Positions 12,201-24,100 of a stretch of 64,000 nucleotides of DNA are shown here, one piece after another. The notes beneath the pieces were generated by a model that worked only from the letters and a program-made list of their open reading frames with translations, was not told the origin of the DNA and did no database searches. Source of the DNA: Channa striata (Eukaryota > Chordata > Actinopteri > Anabantiformes > Channidae); contig CM065177.1 of NCBI GenBank assembly GCA_033026295.1, positions 3,651,400 through 3,715,399 of the forward strand. The letters run 5' to 3'. Position 1 is the stretch's first letter. Every line of letters starts with the position of its first letter. The position numbers and the translations under genes are program-made.

Positions 12201-15200
12201 CAACTAGTGTAAATATCTCATATAGTTTACACATTTGTACCTCTGTGTTTGTTCATCGAATTCCCACAGTTTTAAATTAAGCTCCAGCTCAGCAACTTTC
12301 TGTTTTCTTTCCTCCACTGTTGCCAGCCAGTTTCCAGAGGCACTGAAAGCCGCTGTGACCACCTCAAACTGCTGGAGACCCAGCTCATGAATGTACTCCT
12401 GCTGCACAATGTCCAGCTGTGGGAAACAGATGACAACCTCAGAATTCACTTATTAAGACTAATTCAAAACAATGTGTTTGCCAAATATTATCATATGACA
12501 ATGATTCAATTTGTTTTTTTTTTAAATACTCTTAACAATTTTCAGAACATTTCACGAAGAAAGAGTATTTTGTCAATAAAAACTTAAAGAAATACTTGAA
12601 GCAGTTTGCACATGGTATCTATATAAGCACTGCTTATAAAGAATACCTACATTGTACAGCAGTTTGTCTCTTTGGAGAGAGTAAAACTGAAGGTGGCCTG
12701 GTTTGCCATTCAGCACCAGTGCTTTACTGCGTGGGTCCACAAGCAAGTCTGTCCTGACACTCTCCCCTGCAGCAGAACAGAAACAAGTCACCATTACTGC
12801 TTCCTTTACACACATGGAGTAACATGGCAGAGTCAAATATTTCTTTCCCCTTTTTGATAGGTCATAATATAAGATAAACCTTTATTTGTTTCAAAGTGGG
12901 GAAATGTCCATGTTACAGCAGCAGACAAGGTACATTGTATTGCAAAAAGAATATCAAATTATAGCATGTACAATCTAAAATGAAAAATAAAAAATAAGAA
13001 TAAAATGGGTTACATATGTACACAATCATACAAGCAATTGCACCATGGCTCACTTGTATTGCACAGTTTAAAAAAATTGTAAAGTCTGACAGCAGCAGGA
13101 AGAAAAGACCTTCAATATCGCTGCTTCAGACATTTAGGATGTAACAGTCTGTCACTGAAGGAGCTGCTTAGACATGACACTGGGGGTGGGAGTCTTTCTC
13201 CAGCACGGATGATAGCCTCGCTACCATCCTCCTTTCTCCTGCCTCCTGCACTGAGTTAGGGGGCATCCCCAAAACCAAGCTGGCCATATAAACTAGAAAT
13301 GTTTGATGCAAAAAACCGTCAGTTTTACCTCTGATACAGAATAATATAAATGCATTGTTTCCCACTAAGTAGGTTTCAAGTGATACGATTATTGAATCCA
13401 TTTATCTAACACCACTGTGGCGAAAGTGACTTTGTTATTATTCCTTAGTTGGTAAATCAGGAGTTTGTCTGACGAGGTTATCTTAAATCTTATCTTAAAT
13501 TTACTCATAAGAAAATGAGCCCAGGTTACAGTTGCACTACCACTGTGTCAACCTCAGTGACCGATTTGTTGGTTAAGCTGAAAATATTGCTGGTTTAAGT
13601 TTATGCATTATTTATGAGCCCATTCAGCATGTTTATTGTCAGCCTACGTGCTGGTGCCACCCATTCTGTACTCACCTTTGACCAGTCCCTGAATGACAGC
13701 TGACACTTTGACACAGCTCTGGATGATTGTGATTTCTAGAAGGAGAAAGCGATAGAAGTCAGCTTTACTGAATACTCTCCGTCAAATATCTATACACAGT
13801 CAGTGCTTTCCTTTATGATACTTTGTCAGTCAGTGATTCAAAACAAACTGTAAAATGCAGCGTTTTAATCAAATCCTGCAGCTCTGGTTCCACTAGTGAC
13901 CAGCAGATGCTGGCTCTCCAATGCATGTCATCTGAGTGCCTAAGACAGGTAAAAAGCCCCTTACTGTTGTCACTGTGTGAGGTACAGAAAAGTGCTCCAT
14001 CGGGTGACACAGTGATAAATGTAATGGCAGCACCCAGGCGGGGCAGGAAGTCCCGCTGGCTTTCTTGGTTGTAACGCCACTGGACGAGTACCGACTCCAC
14101 ACCTCCACTCAGCAGGTTGGTGCCTGGTGAAACAAAACAGAAATACGTAAAGAAAAAGGAAGACGGCACAGTGAATTTTGTTAAAGTAAATAAAATTCTG
14201 ATAATTTTCAGCTAAATCATTTTTAACAGGATAATGTAGATATTTAGCATAAAGTGGAGAACACATATATGTTTCTACTTACTGTAGCTGCATGACAGAA
14301 AAGACATAACAACAATGTGTGTGTGTGTCTGTACCTTCTGGAGTGAAGCACAGTGAGCTGACAGCACTGTGGTGCCAGTGGAGGGTGGAGTATGTGTACT
14401 CCTTCTTGTGGTTGAAGTTTCTCCTGAAAGGATAAAAAGTAAACACAAACAAATAATATTTCATCTTCACCTGATGAACAATGTCTATACTTTGCATGTA
14501 CATGATGCACCACCTAAATCCTTAAAATATGTTTTCAGAAGGACTCCGCTGCTTTCATGCAACAGACAATGTCAGCAAAATATACAAAAAAAAAAAAAAA
14601 AAAACGCAGCAGAAATGTGGGTGTTTTAGCGTCATACTACTACTGCACTCACCACAAGCGGATCTTTCCATCCTCATGCCCGGTGGCAATGCAGTCATCT
14701 TTAGGGTGGCAGGCAAGACACGTGAATATGTTCTTGCCTCCCTTCTTATTGTCTTCTTTCAGGAAGAACCTGAAAAAAACCACAGAAATACAGATGCATG
14801 ATATCATTCACCAACCTCATTGCAATGAGAGTAAATGTATCTGTGTGTATGTCCAAGTGTGTCTAACCAGAAATGTCAAAAAATACATATTTTTTTGTAT
14901 TTGTATTGTATTTAGACGTAACTGATTCAAGGACAACATACACTTGTTAGAGCAAAATAGCAATAGGTTAGGAGAAGAGCCTAAAGTTGGTGATTTGTTT
15001 TTTTTTAACTCAATTGAAAAAAAAAAAAAAAAAGAGTTAAACAATCTTCCTCACCTGTATGACTTCTGTTTTTTGAAGAAGTAAACCTCAATCTGTGAAC
15101 CTTTAGCTGATGCAATATATTCCCCCTGTGAGGATAAAACCAGGCAAAATTACAAAGTTTGAACCAGGATCTGCTTTAAAACCTGTTAGCCTGAAGTAGG

Positions 15201-18200
15201 GTTGGTGAAATTATCTATCAAAAAAAAAAAAAAAAAAAAAACAGAACTGTACTCATAAAAAATAAATAACAGCAATGTTATATATTCATTCAATTTCATT
15301 TTATAGTTAATTAATGCACCATGAAAATGAACCCCTACCCCTTGTGACAATGGGATGGAATCAGTTGTTTCAAATACTAGCATCACGAATATTCCTTACC
15401 CTCCCTGTTTCGGTTTTTTAAGGTGATCAATGTATAAACTAATAAGAAACGACTCCAGATAATTGAAGTTAAAAACATTTGCTTTGATAAAAAACAGTGC
15501 ACACTTGTAAAAGTTTAGTTAAGCATTATGTGCTCCTTATTTTAAGTTGTGGAATTGACTGATAATGTGCTTCTACATATTTTGTGTGTGCATCAAGTAT
15601 TGGAAAGCATTTGCAATGATATGATTTTATTCTAAAAAAATAGCTGCACTATCATGACTCTGCTGTAAAAAAAATTCCGAGGTTAGTGGAGTTATTATGC
15701 AGACTTCCTTGGTCCTTTGTATATGTTTGTTTTACTTTGATACACTAATAAAGGGCAAGCATAACTGTTTTTGGCCTAGAGTAGAAGAAGCAGGCCAGTG
15801 CTGTCCATGATACATTAGTAAATGAACCAGGACATTACTTATGGGAATGTAAGAGTTCTTGATGGCATATATTCATAACAGTGATGGTGATGTACATACC
15901 CCTCTACCAAAGGCAATGGCTGCTGGGTTGGAGCTGACATCCTTGAGCACAGCTGAAAGCTCTCGGGCCTCCACCAGCTGCTCTCCACTCTGTGGCAGAT
16001 GTAGTGCAACGAGCTGAAGTGACTCTGCGCAAAAACACACACAAAGTCAAATATCAGGCTGCAACACATTCTTACCCAGTTACCTCTGACCCAGTTTCTA
16101 CTTCACACTATTTGAAGCCACACTTAGGATCATTTTACATTTTCTATACCTGATGACTCCTATTGACAGTGTAAAACAGACAATTTAGTCAACAGCTATG
16201 CTTGCAGATACTAGTAAATGGTAAAATAGTAAATCGATACTGTGGTGCTTCCCTGCACTAAAATAAATGGGCAGAAAGCAAAACAAGAAATGGACAAGTT
16301 TTTACTGGGACGTTTTCACTGTTCCACAAGAGAAAATGTCTGTCATTTACAAATAAAACCAACAATGCACTAATTTGTTAGATTCAGACTGAATTTAATA
16401 ACATTTAAATTATTCAATCCTTCTTTCAAAGCATATCTGAAAGATTTAGAAACAGATAAGTTACCTAACTTAAACTATTATGAAAATAAGAATAAATATC
16501 CAACCTACCAGGCCGTTTATCACTTTGCATGGGGGTAACGATAAAGACGACTCCTTCATGGTTTTCAGAAGCATATATGGAGTAAATTGGGTATCCAATA
16601 ACATAAGTCTGCAAAAGGTTCAACAGCTGTCAAACATCAGATAAAAACCACCAAACAGATGTTCATTAGCAGTGTTCTTCCCAAGATTACCAAAGAGCTA
16701 GGAAATCAACCACAGACCCAGGCACCCCAGACAAGACTAGAGAGAATCAATCAATACAAGAATCAAGCTGTACCTTAATAAGGATGCCATCTGTGAAGTC
16801 CCATAGTCTGACAGTGCCATCTACTGAGCAAGAGTAGACCTGCAATAAAACAGGAACACATCAAAAGAGAGGATGATTAGTGAATAGACAGCAACTAAAA
16901 CAATAGTTTACGTTAATTGAATTCTATTATGAAACACTGAATCTTTTAACAGTAACTTCTATAGGGCAGTATAACTCCCATTACTAGGATACAAAAACTT
17001 TTATTACAGAAGCCATAGGCACTTTACTAATTTAAGTGAGGAAAATGAGGATCTAGTATTATTAATGTTAAATTTGAAAAATATCTTCACATAAAAGAGC
17101 AAATTCAATGTTCAAAATTGTATAAATAATTATACAAATTACAATAACCAAATATTAGCTCTGCAAATATTTAGTGAATCAATTACACAGTTGCAGATTG
17201 ACAGTGAAATACTCCTATGGATGAATTATAATCAGTAACAATTAGTTATTGAGGAAAAGAGCTAAGGGCTTGCTAGACCCAGCTTCCACGGCCTGGTGGC
17301 TCAACAGGCAGAACATCGGGTTGGGATGCGGAAATCGTCCAGATCAAATCCCAGCCCCCACACCAGGTGTCTCCTTAGCAAAACACACAGGGCTAGCTGT
17401 GTGAATGTCATCGCAACACATACGTGTAACATGTATATGTGCTTTAAGACGACAATAAGTGCTGTTTTTTTTCTGCTCACATGTTCTTTCCAATCAAACA
17501 ATCTGAAGCTCCACTTGTTCTTAGATGTTGCCTTGGACTAAGGGAAACCAATTATTCTTTAAAAAGCCCCATACAAGTCAAAGTCATTCAAAAATGATTT
17601 CTTGCTTGTATATAATGAATGAGCACAACGACTAGATGGTGAGCTGCATTTATATGACACATGCATATTAAAATCTTCTGACTGTTTACGCTACAGCATG
17701 TGATCTGAGTAAACTAACAAAGATGAACATTTTTATTATGTGTGCTTATTGCACTTCTGGTTAGACATAAACTGCATTTCGTTGCCTTGTACTTGTACAT
17801 GTGTAATGACAAAAAAGTTGAATCTAATCTAACAAGCAGATCATCGTGCTGAATGACAGTTTGCACTCTCCATCCCCGTTAACAAAGCACGTAGTGAGCC
17901 GAATGTACCTGCAAGTGGTTGGAGGGTTTCAGCAGCACACCTGTCACCAGGCCTGTGTGTCCCCGCAGGTCGTGGACACACTCTTCTGTCGCGGTGCTGA
18001 ACACCTTCACACACTCTCCCGAGGCGCATAGCAGGAACCTGCAGCAACACAAACCGCAAACTTTCACACACAAACCTACAGTGTACGAACACAGTGATGC
18101 TGACGTTAGTGTGCTACGTGTGTGTGTGAAGTTACAGTTGTGAAAAACGCTCATGTGCCACTAAGACGAACTGGTGCTAGTTTGATGAACGACGTCAGAA

Positions 18201-18430
18201 ACATAAACACCAAGCAAGCAGCCTGTGTAGCTAATGCTAACGGCTAGCACCGGCTTTAGCTCTAAGACCAAGAAGAACCCAAAAACCCGCGAAACTCTCT
18301 TCCACCCAGGGCTGAACACTAGCGGACTGGAAACACACACTAACCTCGAATCTTGTGTTATGACAGGTTCCCTGAAGTTTATTTTACTGCCACCTCGGTG
18401 AACCACGCGGATATTCCCGTGTTCAACCAT
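3232..18430 (-). CDS. wdr75: WD repeat-containing protein 75 (21 coding exons, one apparent frameshift)
   Basis: Nucleolar WD40-repeat protein, the vertebrate counterpart of yeast Utp17/Nan1, needed for rRNA transcription and early 18S pre-rRNA processing. Coding exons from the start: 18345-18430, 17909-18038, 16774-16839, 16509-16608, 15900-16024, 15055-15125, 14653-14769, 14335-14423, 13965-14123, 13676-13735, 12651-12766, 12241-12416, 11880-12034, 11154-11334, 6917-7011, 6713-6808, 6276-6445, 4584-4643, 4025-4172, 3805-3896, 3232-3436. All have GT-AG borders and compatible phases, and the total is 831 codons against 830 in human. Recognisable segments include ECVHDLRGHTGLVTG, NGKPGHLQFYSLQ, LCFGRLSCSKYLLG and the C-terminal KKLDHSWFAGLL. 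An acidic Glu-rich stretch precedes the C-terminus. The start ATG (18428-18430) has A at -3 and G at +4. Exon 19 is 148 nt where phase requires 147: one base too many in a G4 run, causing a premature TGA if real. Family assignment is secure; the frameshift may be a sequencing error. Confidence 0.95.
4025..4172 (-). other. wdr75: wdr75 exon 19 with one-base insertion
   Basis: This exon follows the 60-nt exon ending in codons for CKQ. It first reads LVIDDSVAMTPFYLVAG, which matches the family. After the run of four G (plus-strand CCCC at 4121-4124) the frame shifts and reaches TGA at 4065-4067. Removing one G gives GKHQQQQQGNQD and then an open frame to the donor, matching the human GKHRQQQ segment. 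The splice sites are normal on both sides. Confidence 0.8.
5815..6055 (+). mobile_element. Tc1/mariner-type transposase remnant
   Basis: Lies in the wdr75 intron between exons 17 and 18. The plus strand shows broken Tc1-like C-terminal coding words: a TTTGGTGTGGAAGAACT stretch, then CCCTGACCTCCATCCCATC (the SPDLNP region), CACACCTCTGGGATGA (the LWDE region), and CTCACTAATGCTCTTTCAGC followed by GAATGAGAGC. Stops and an internal interruption make it non-functional. The adjacent (AAATA)n run at 6,165-6,195 may be unrelated. Confidence 0.6.
8930..8980 (+). repeat. Short dispersed repeat, copy 1
   Basis: Contains TTATTATTGAGGTCAT followed by GCTGGTGGTGTCGTA. A near copy lies at 38,733-38,772. 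It adjoins the LINE fragment here and the minisatellite there, so it is probably a transposon end. Boundaries are approximate. Confidence 0.45.
9040..10020 (-). mobile_element. LINE (non-LTR retrotransposon) reverse-transcriptase fragment
   Basis: The minus strand encodes the middle and C-terminal part of a LINE reverse transcriptase. It shows GLHQGSALSPFLFAML, the catalytic FADD motif (MMFADDIVICSES), LERRGMKVSRSKTEYMC, FKYLGS, and a C-terminal RWFGHVQRRD and RGRPRRRYMD region. The reading frame breaks near 9,360, where one frame ends and another takes over. The endonuclease half and 5' end are absent, so it is dead-on-arrival or decayed. The architecture resembles RTE-type elements; clade assignment was not tested. 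A condensed relative lies at 40,305-40,650. Confidence 0.85.
10091..10186 (+). repeat. 16-bp tandem repeat, six units
   Basis: Six consecutive 16-mers. The first two read ctgtttatggcgtttg and ctgtttatgacgtttg, and the last four are identical ccggttatggcgtttg. CpG-rich units stand out against the AT-rich intron. No function is evident. Confidence 0.9.
12850..13290 (-). mobile_element. LINE 3' end (L2/Rex-like) fragment
   Basis: Lies in a wdr75 intron. It has an element 3' tail with ATAAG-type words and the phrase CAAAGTGGGGAAATG at one end. The other end contains decayed coding words parallel to those at 18,780-19,110 (GTCTGACAGCAGCAGGAAG, GTCACTGAAGGAGCTGC). It is read as a minus-strand, 5'-truncated copy related to, but not identical with, the L2-like element at 18,716-20,160. 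Confidence 0.55.
17285..17430 (+). repeat. tRNA-derived SINE-like element
   Basis: Begins with GGCCTGGTGGCTCAACAGGC (A-box-like), followed by GGGTTGGGATGC and the B-box-like CAGATCAAATCCCAG. It then reads ACCAGGTGTCTCCTTAGC and AAACACAC, the usual continuation of several fish SINEs. It lies in the wdr75 intron between exons 2 and 3. The 3' boundary is uncertain. Confidence 0.6.
17740..17832 (+). repeat. L2-type 3' tail
   Basis: Contains CTGCATTTCGTTGCCTTGTA, then CTTGTACATGTGTAATGAC and AGTTGAATCTAATCTAA. This is the common fish L2/SINE tail phrase. No coding part is visible. Confidence 0.55.
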
Positions 18431-18715
18431 GTTTTCACCGGAGTGACCTTTCACCTCTGACCGCGGAACCTCCTCCTTCGCTGAGTTGATTCGTCCGAGG
18501 GCGAGCGACAGTACACGAGTCTGCTGCCCCCTGCTGTTCCGGAGTGTGAGCGTCTGCAAAAATGTAGTTATTTTATTCTCTCTGCTAAAAATGTTCATCT
18601 TTGGTTTTGATCGTTGCACGGCAAGTTTACATTGAAGAGTTTTAGGCCCCACACATCCTGAAAATAGAAATTTATATCTCCGTAAGTCTATGATATTATC
18701 TGGCATAAGATAATA

Positions 18716-20160
18716 TAATATAAGATAAGATAAGATAAGATAAGATAAGATAAGATAAGATGCAGCTTTACTGATCCCACAGTGGGGAAATTCTTGTATT
18801 ACAGCTCAAAAGGCAAGATTTAAAAAAAACAACAGTGTTAAGTGTGCAAACAAAATACAAAAAAATAAGAATAAAGAATGTCATATGTGCTTATGTACAT
18901 ATTAAGAGTGGAAATTTTTAACAGGTGAACACTGCACATCTGGCTATTGCACATCAATAAAATACACTGTGTAATTGCACATTGTGTGTCTCTGCAGTGA
19001 TGCTTTGTACAGTCTGACAGCTGTGGGGAGGAATGAGCGATGGCAGCCTCCTTCCTGCACTGGGGGTGCAACAGTCTTGTGCTGAAGGAGCTGCCCAGAG
19101 CCTCCATGGTGAGGTGCAGGGGGTGGGAGGGGTTATTTATTATGGATGTTAGTTTGGCAAATGTTAGTTTGTTTAGTTGAACATGAAGGGATTTAAAGGT
19201 GTCCACAATGTCAATGTTTGAGCCCTGGATGCTCACCAGTGTGTGAGGTGGAGGGTTCCGTCCAAAGTCAAGCACTAACTCCTTTGTCTTAATGGTGTTC
19301 CAAATCAAGTGGTTACTCTCACACAAAGACAGTGATGACCCCCTTTACTCCTGCCCATTCTCCCCCAGTAAACAGCTGACAATGGCGATGTCATCTGAGA
19401 ACTTTTGCAGGTGGGAGTTGTACTTGAAGTCTGACGTGTAGAGTGTGAACAGGAAGGTGGAAAGCCCCGTCCGTTGAGGTCCCCCCGTGTCTGTGAGGTA
19501 GTTGATGGTCCAAGCAGCTAGATGTTGGTCCACGCCTGCCACCTCCAGCTTCTCCCTCAGCTGTGATGGCTGGATGGTGTTGAAAGCACTGGAGAAGTCA
19601 AAAAAACATGACCCTCACTGTAAACCTAGGGGACTCCAGGTGAGACAGGGCTCGATGCCGCAAGTAGATGATGGCATCATCCACCTTGATGCCAGGTCTA
19701 TAGGCAAACTGCAGCGGGTCCGGTGGTGAGCTCACTTGAGTGCGGAGGTATCCAAGGACGATCCTCTCCATAGCCTTCATCAGGTGGGAGGTTAAGGCGA
19801 CGGGTCTGTAATGGTTCAGCTCCTTGCGTTGCGCTATTTTTGGAACCAGAACCACATAGGAGTTCTTCAAAAGCCCTGGTACTTTCTCCAGACTTAGGCT
19901 CAGGTAAATATAAACAGGACCACCTCAAAGAGCTTGTCTGCACACTCCCTAAGGAGAATGGAGTTGATGTTATTAGGGGAGAGGTGTGAAGATGGTGGGC
20001 ATGTTGATGGGGGCTGGGGACAGGGCAGAATTAAAATCTATTTAAAATCTATTAAAGAACAGATTTAATTCATTTGCCCAGGCCTGGTGTCCGATGACCT
20101 GGTGACCACCCCCACCCTCTCTGTGGCCCGAGATGTCTTTCAGTCCTCTGCAAACATCAC
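18716..20160 (-). mobile_element. L2-like LINE, 5'-truncated and decayed
   Basis: Minus-strand fragments in different frames spell a reverse transcriptase: LNHYRPVALTSHLMKAMER, DPLQFAYRPGIKVDDAIIYL, then FLFTLYTSDFKYN with HLQKFSDDIAIV (catalytic DD as SDD). Next come KTKELVLDFGRNPPPH and a C-terminal NNPSHPLHLTMEALGSSFS region. Frameshifts and stops show it is inactive. The 3' end carries an L2-style tail (GGGGAAATTCTTG on the plus strand) and an (ATAAG)n microsatellite at 18,720-18,760. Confidence 0.85.
18720..18760 (+). repeat. (ATAAG)n microsatellite
   Basis: Eight or so uninterrupted TAAGA pentamers directly at the 3' terminus of the minus-strand L2-like element, as expected for the simple-repeat tail of this LINE group. 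Confidence 0.9.
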
Positions 20161-20859
20161 AGACATTGTTCTAGTCCTTCTAGTATTACATTTATTAGAT
20201 AAACAAAATACATTTTAAATGATATGCTTGTTTATGTTTTTGTACATGTGTATGTGTGTAAACATACTGTGTCATACCATCAAATTTCAGTCATACCTTG
20301 TATTCTGTATTTGAGAACCAAGTAATTTGCAGGTCACATGCAAAAGCACAATTTCATCTGCACAAATGATGAAGGAACCAAACAAAACACAGGGGCTGTT
20401 TATTTATTGCACCCAGTGCGAGCCAAGTGAAATGTCTTATTAAATACTATTGACATAATTGCATAATTTCAACCTCATCAATTTGCACATGAAAATGAAA
20501 AAGCTAATAAAAATAACAAGTACTTCTTTTCAAGCTCTTTGTAATTATGGCTTTAAGTAATAGTTTTAGGTACATTCAAAAACAAACTCAACAGTTTCTT
20601 TGGTGATTACATAGTGCTCCAATGCATTTGCTCATCTTTTAATGAAGGCTTCTCAACTAATAATGACCTTATCTTCGTGAATGGGGAAGTTGACATTAAT
20701 TAGTGTTGAAAAATAAAAAGTTAAAATCGGATTCTTTAAAAATAAGAACAGAAATCAGTTGACTCTCACTGTTGAATTATTACTTACACCGTCTGACTGA
20801 TTAGAGTTTGACGTCATAGTTCATCCTCTGACACGCATTTCACTCCAAATGACACTGGT

Positions 20860-20860
<1 letters not shown>

Positions 20861-20895
<35 letters not shown>
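20861..20895 (+). repeat. (GT)n microsatellite
   Basis: An uninterrupted GT dinucleotide run of about 17 units, roughly 270 bases upstream of the stat4 start codon. A second imperfect GT-rich run lies just inside the first stat4 intron (21,294-21,342). Confidence 0.9.
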
Positions 20896-20897
<2 letters not shown>

Positions 20898-21162
20898 AGT
20901 GACTGGATGAGCTGGTTTGTGCAGACGAAGCGCAGACAGCGAAGGAGGCGCCTCCTCGACAAACGGGCGCATTTAAGAAACGAAACTCAAAGAGGGAAAC
21001 AAGTGCACATGGTGACGGATCCTGACGGCAGCAGGAGCGCACGAAGGTCTCGGGTTCTAAAACAGACACGTCCGAGATCCGCCGAGGGGCCAGAATCCGA
21101 AGACGCTTCTTTTTCCTCTCGGGTCACTCACCGCGGCGTTTGGTGCCTGTGCGTCCGGCAGC

Positions 21163-24100
21163 ATGAGCCAGTGGAAGCAGATTCAGCAGCTGGAGATCCG
21201 GCTGCTCGAACATGTCGACTATCTGTATGACGACAACTTCCCCATGGACATCCGACAGAGCCTGGCCGGCTGGATCGAGTCTCAGGACTGGTGAGTGTGT
21301 GAGTGTGTGAGCGTGTGTGTGTCTGTGTGTGTGTGTGTGTGTCCTTTCCGTTCTCTCTTCAGTTTAACAGAGGAATCCAACAAAATTAATTCAAAAGCAA
21401 AAAATAAAAAAAACTGCAGGTTGATTAAAACACACAGCAATTGTTTGGTGAACTTTGGGGGAACGGAACCTTTAAATTAAATAACATAAATCTGTATTTG
21501 CAAGAAAAAAGTAACAACTCTGTTTACGGTTTCCTTGTTTTCTGCATAAATGGATGATGAAATATCATTTGGTCACAAATCCCAACAAACACAATGTTTC
21601 TAAGCTTATAACACATTTCTAATTTTTGACATTTTACTCTTTACTAAGCGCAACCCTTAAACAGACAGAGTGATGGTGGGAAAAGAAATGGCACCACTGG
21701 TGTCAATCAACGTCAACTGGATTCAGGCATCAGTAAACCTGAAGTCCAGTCAATGAAACGGGAATGAAGATGTGGTTCAGAGGTTCCCTGACTTATAAAA
21801 CCATGTCAGTGTGCTACTCACAAGCAGCTTCAGCTATTGTGAATCATGCAATGTGGCAAAAAAGATCTCAAGAGAGATTTGAACGTGAGATGTTAAGTTG
21901 CATGTAGCTGAAAATGGATACAGTGCTCTCTAATCTCCACCTCTTAGTTCACAGTTAGACATATCGTCCAAAAATAGAGACGATTTGGTCCTTTGGAGTT
22001 AAAATAAACCTAGAGTAACAGCTAACGACTTGAAGGCTTCATCAGAGTTGGTTTCCATCTCTGTTCATGAGTAACCAATAGTCAAAATATTGAACAGGCA
22101 TGTTATCCATGGCTGGAAGCCATTAATATTCTCCAAAAACAACATTTGAGCGTGATCGAAGTTTGACAATCCTCTGAACCGCTCAGAAAATGTCTTGTGG
22201 GCAACTCAAATGACGGTACAATTTTTTGGGGACAAACACACAGCGCTAATTGTGGTGTGGTGAGGAATGTGAGTTGAGGTTGCAAGTCTAATTTTCCACT
22301 ACAGGAAATGCTTGCTTGAGGTTAGTGGTGCCAAAGGAAGTTCAACAAGTTATTAAAACCCTGTTGTCGTGACGTTTTTCACAATCATGTGTGTTTGATA
22401 AGTGTGTTCATTAAAAACCTGAAAGATTATAACTGTTTACAACTTAGACATATTGTGCTTGTTGAGATTTGTGACTTTGCTGAGGATCAGATCACGTTTC
22501 ACGACAAATTTATGCAGAAAACCAGGACATTGCAGTGTTGTCACTTTTACTGCAACTGCGTGTACTGTACATGTTTCTGCAAAGGCACAACAGGAGAGGA
22601 GTGTGTGTAGCCCCGACGCACAGCTGAGAAGGAAGTCGAGAAGGAAACCGCCTCACACAAACTTGCACTAATGGATTTTATTAATATTACACGAGTTAGT
22701 ATTTTTTATAGCAACAGTTGATCAAACACAGATGTGTATTCTAATTTGAGCCATCGTAGCTGATTGTCAACTGCCTCTGAAGTTCCCCTTCCAGATTTTT
22801 TCTTATATTAGTGTTTCATCTCATTGTTTTGGTTCTAAAGCCCACAGCAGCTTGTTTCCTGCAGACTGGTAGTGATTAGCCACGAAAGCCAGTAATTTGT
22901 TTACCTGTCTTTACCTGTCCAGCAACAGGCGACAGACAAAGTTCACCACTAGCTGGTGAACATGGCGGAGAATGTAGGTACTAAAGAGCCAGATATTTGA
23001 CTCATTAGCTGGAGGTCAAATCTAAATGGTGGCACAGGGACAATGTAGACAGATAAAGAGGAAAAAATAGAAAAGGAAAAAAAGGAAGCGGCTGTTGGGG
23101 GTTCGTTATGTGTAAATCTGTGGCTTTTAGATTTAAATAAAACGTGACGCCCAAATACTTAAGATTAAATGAGTGACCTCTGCAAAACCAAACCTCTTCT
23201 TCTTTGTGGGTTTCTGGGAATCTCCTAAACCTCACCACCCGTGTGTTTTCAGGGACATGGCAGCCAATGATGAGTCGATGGCGGCGGTGCTGTTCTCAAA
23301 CCTGCTGTCGCAGTTGGAGAAGGTGCGCTCGCAGGAGCAGAACTTCCTACAACGGCACAACATGAAAATCATACAACAACAGCTACAGGTGTGTCACCCT
23401 GCCCTCAGGTCCTATACAGCTTCAGCACAGGGACGTCATTCTTTGCTGTTGTCCATCTCGCTCACTCTCTCTTTCCTCTTTGTGTTGCGTTAATGAACCA
23501 AAATAAAATGTAACTGTAAAACTAAGGAGATGAATGAGGGGGATTCGTGGACGTCCATCGCAGGAACTCTGTGTACTCTAAGCAACTGCTTTCACATATT
23601 AGTAAATTGCCTCTATGTGTGAATGGTTGAGTGTGAATGGTTGTCTGACAGACTGGGTCTGTCCAGGGTGAACCCCACCTCTCATCCAACCACAGCTGGG
23701 AAAGGCTTCTTCTGAGTAGGATAAGTGGTTTCATGGATGGATTGATGATGAATGATGAATACTTGCTATAATGTTGTTTGTTTTGATGTAATGTGGTTTG
23801 GAAGTTGCAGAATATTTGTTAATGAGGATAACCCTCCAGTTTTTGATACTTTTTGTTTTATGCCATGGTCTCTATGTGTCGATATAAGCGTTCCCCGAAA
23901 ACATTTATTCAGTATATAATCATCTGAGTAAAATGTGTATTATGCGACAAAGCAGCTTGCACCTTAGAGTAAACAAAGGAAGTGAGAAGCCGTGGCAAAG
24001 GTGACATCAAGAGAAAGATGTGATAGCACAACGGATCATAGTTTGTTTATATATCAGAGCAAGTAGTAAAGATTCTCTGTCTTTAAACAACTCAAATGAT

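Larger units (their letters stand above)
18431..21162. other. Intergenic region between divergent wdr75 and stat4
   Basis: Head-to-head spacer of 2.7 kb. Most of it is the L2-like element (18,716-20,160). The last kilobase is AT-rich with a GT microsatellite at 20,861-20,895 and then a GC-rich stretch (20,930-21,162) that is likely the stat4 promoter and 5' UTR. No TATA box was recognised for either gene, and no non-coding stat4 exon could be fixed. Confidence 0.6.

Noticed and set aside
14529..14925. Lys-rich frames of 90-122 residues on the plus strand
   Set aside because: They read through a poly(A) tract opposite wdr75 exon 7; antisense shadows.
18161..18706. 181-residue minus-strand frame as a longer wdr75 N-terminus
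   Set aside because: It includes 5' UTR and reads through the exon 1 donor. The family start MVEHGNIRVV at 18430 has a good initiation context.
20865..21230. 121-residue frame overlapping the stat4 start
   Set aside because: Begins in the GT microsatellite and runs in a different frame from the STAT4 N-domain; no similarity.
21660..22330. Possible Tc1-like remnant in the first stat4 intron
   Set aside because: The texture suggests an old transposon, but no diagnostic DDE or SPDLNP-type words could be read in any frame.
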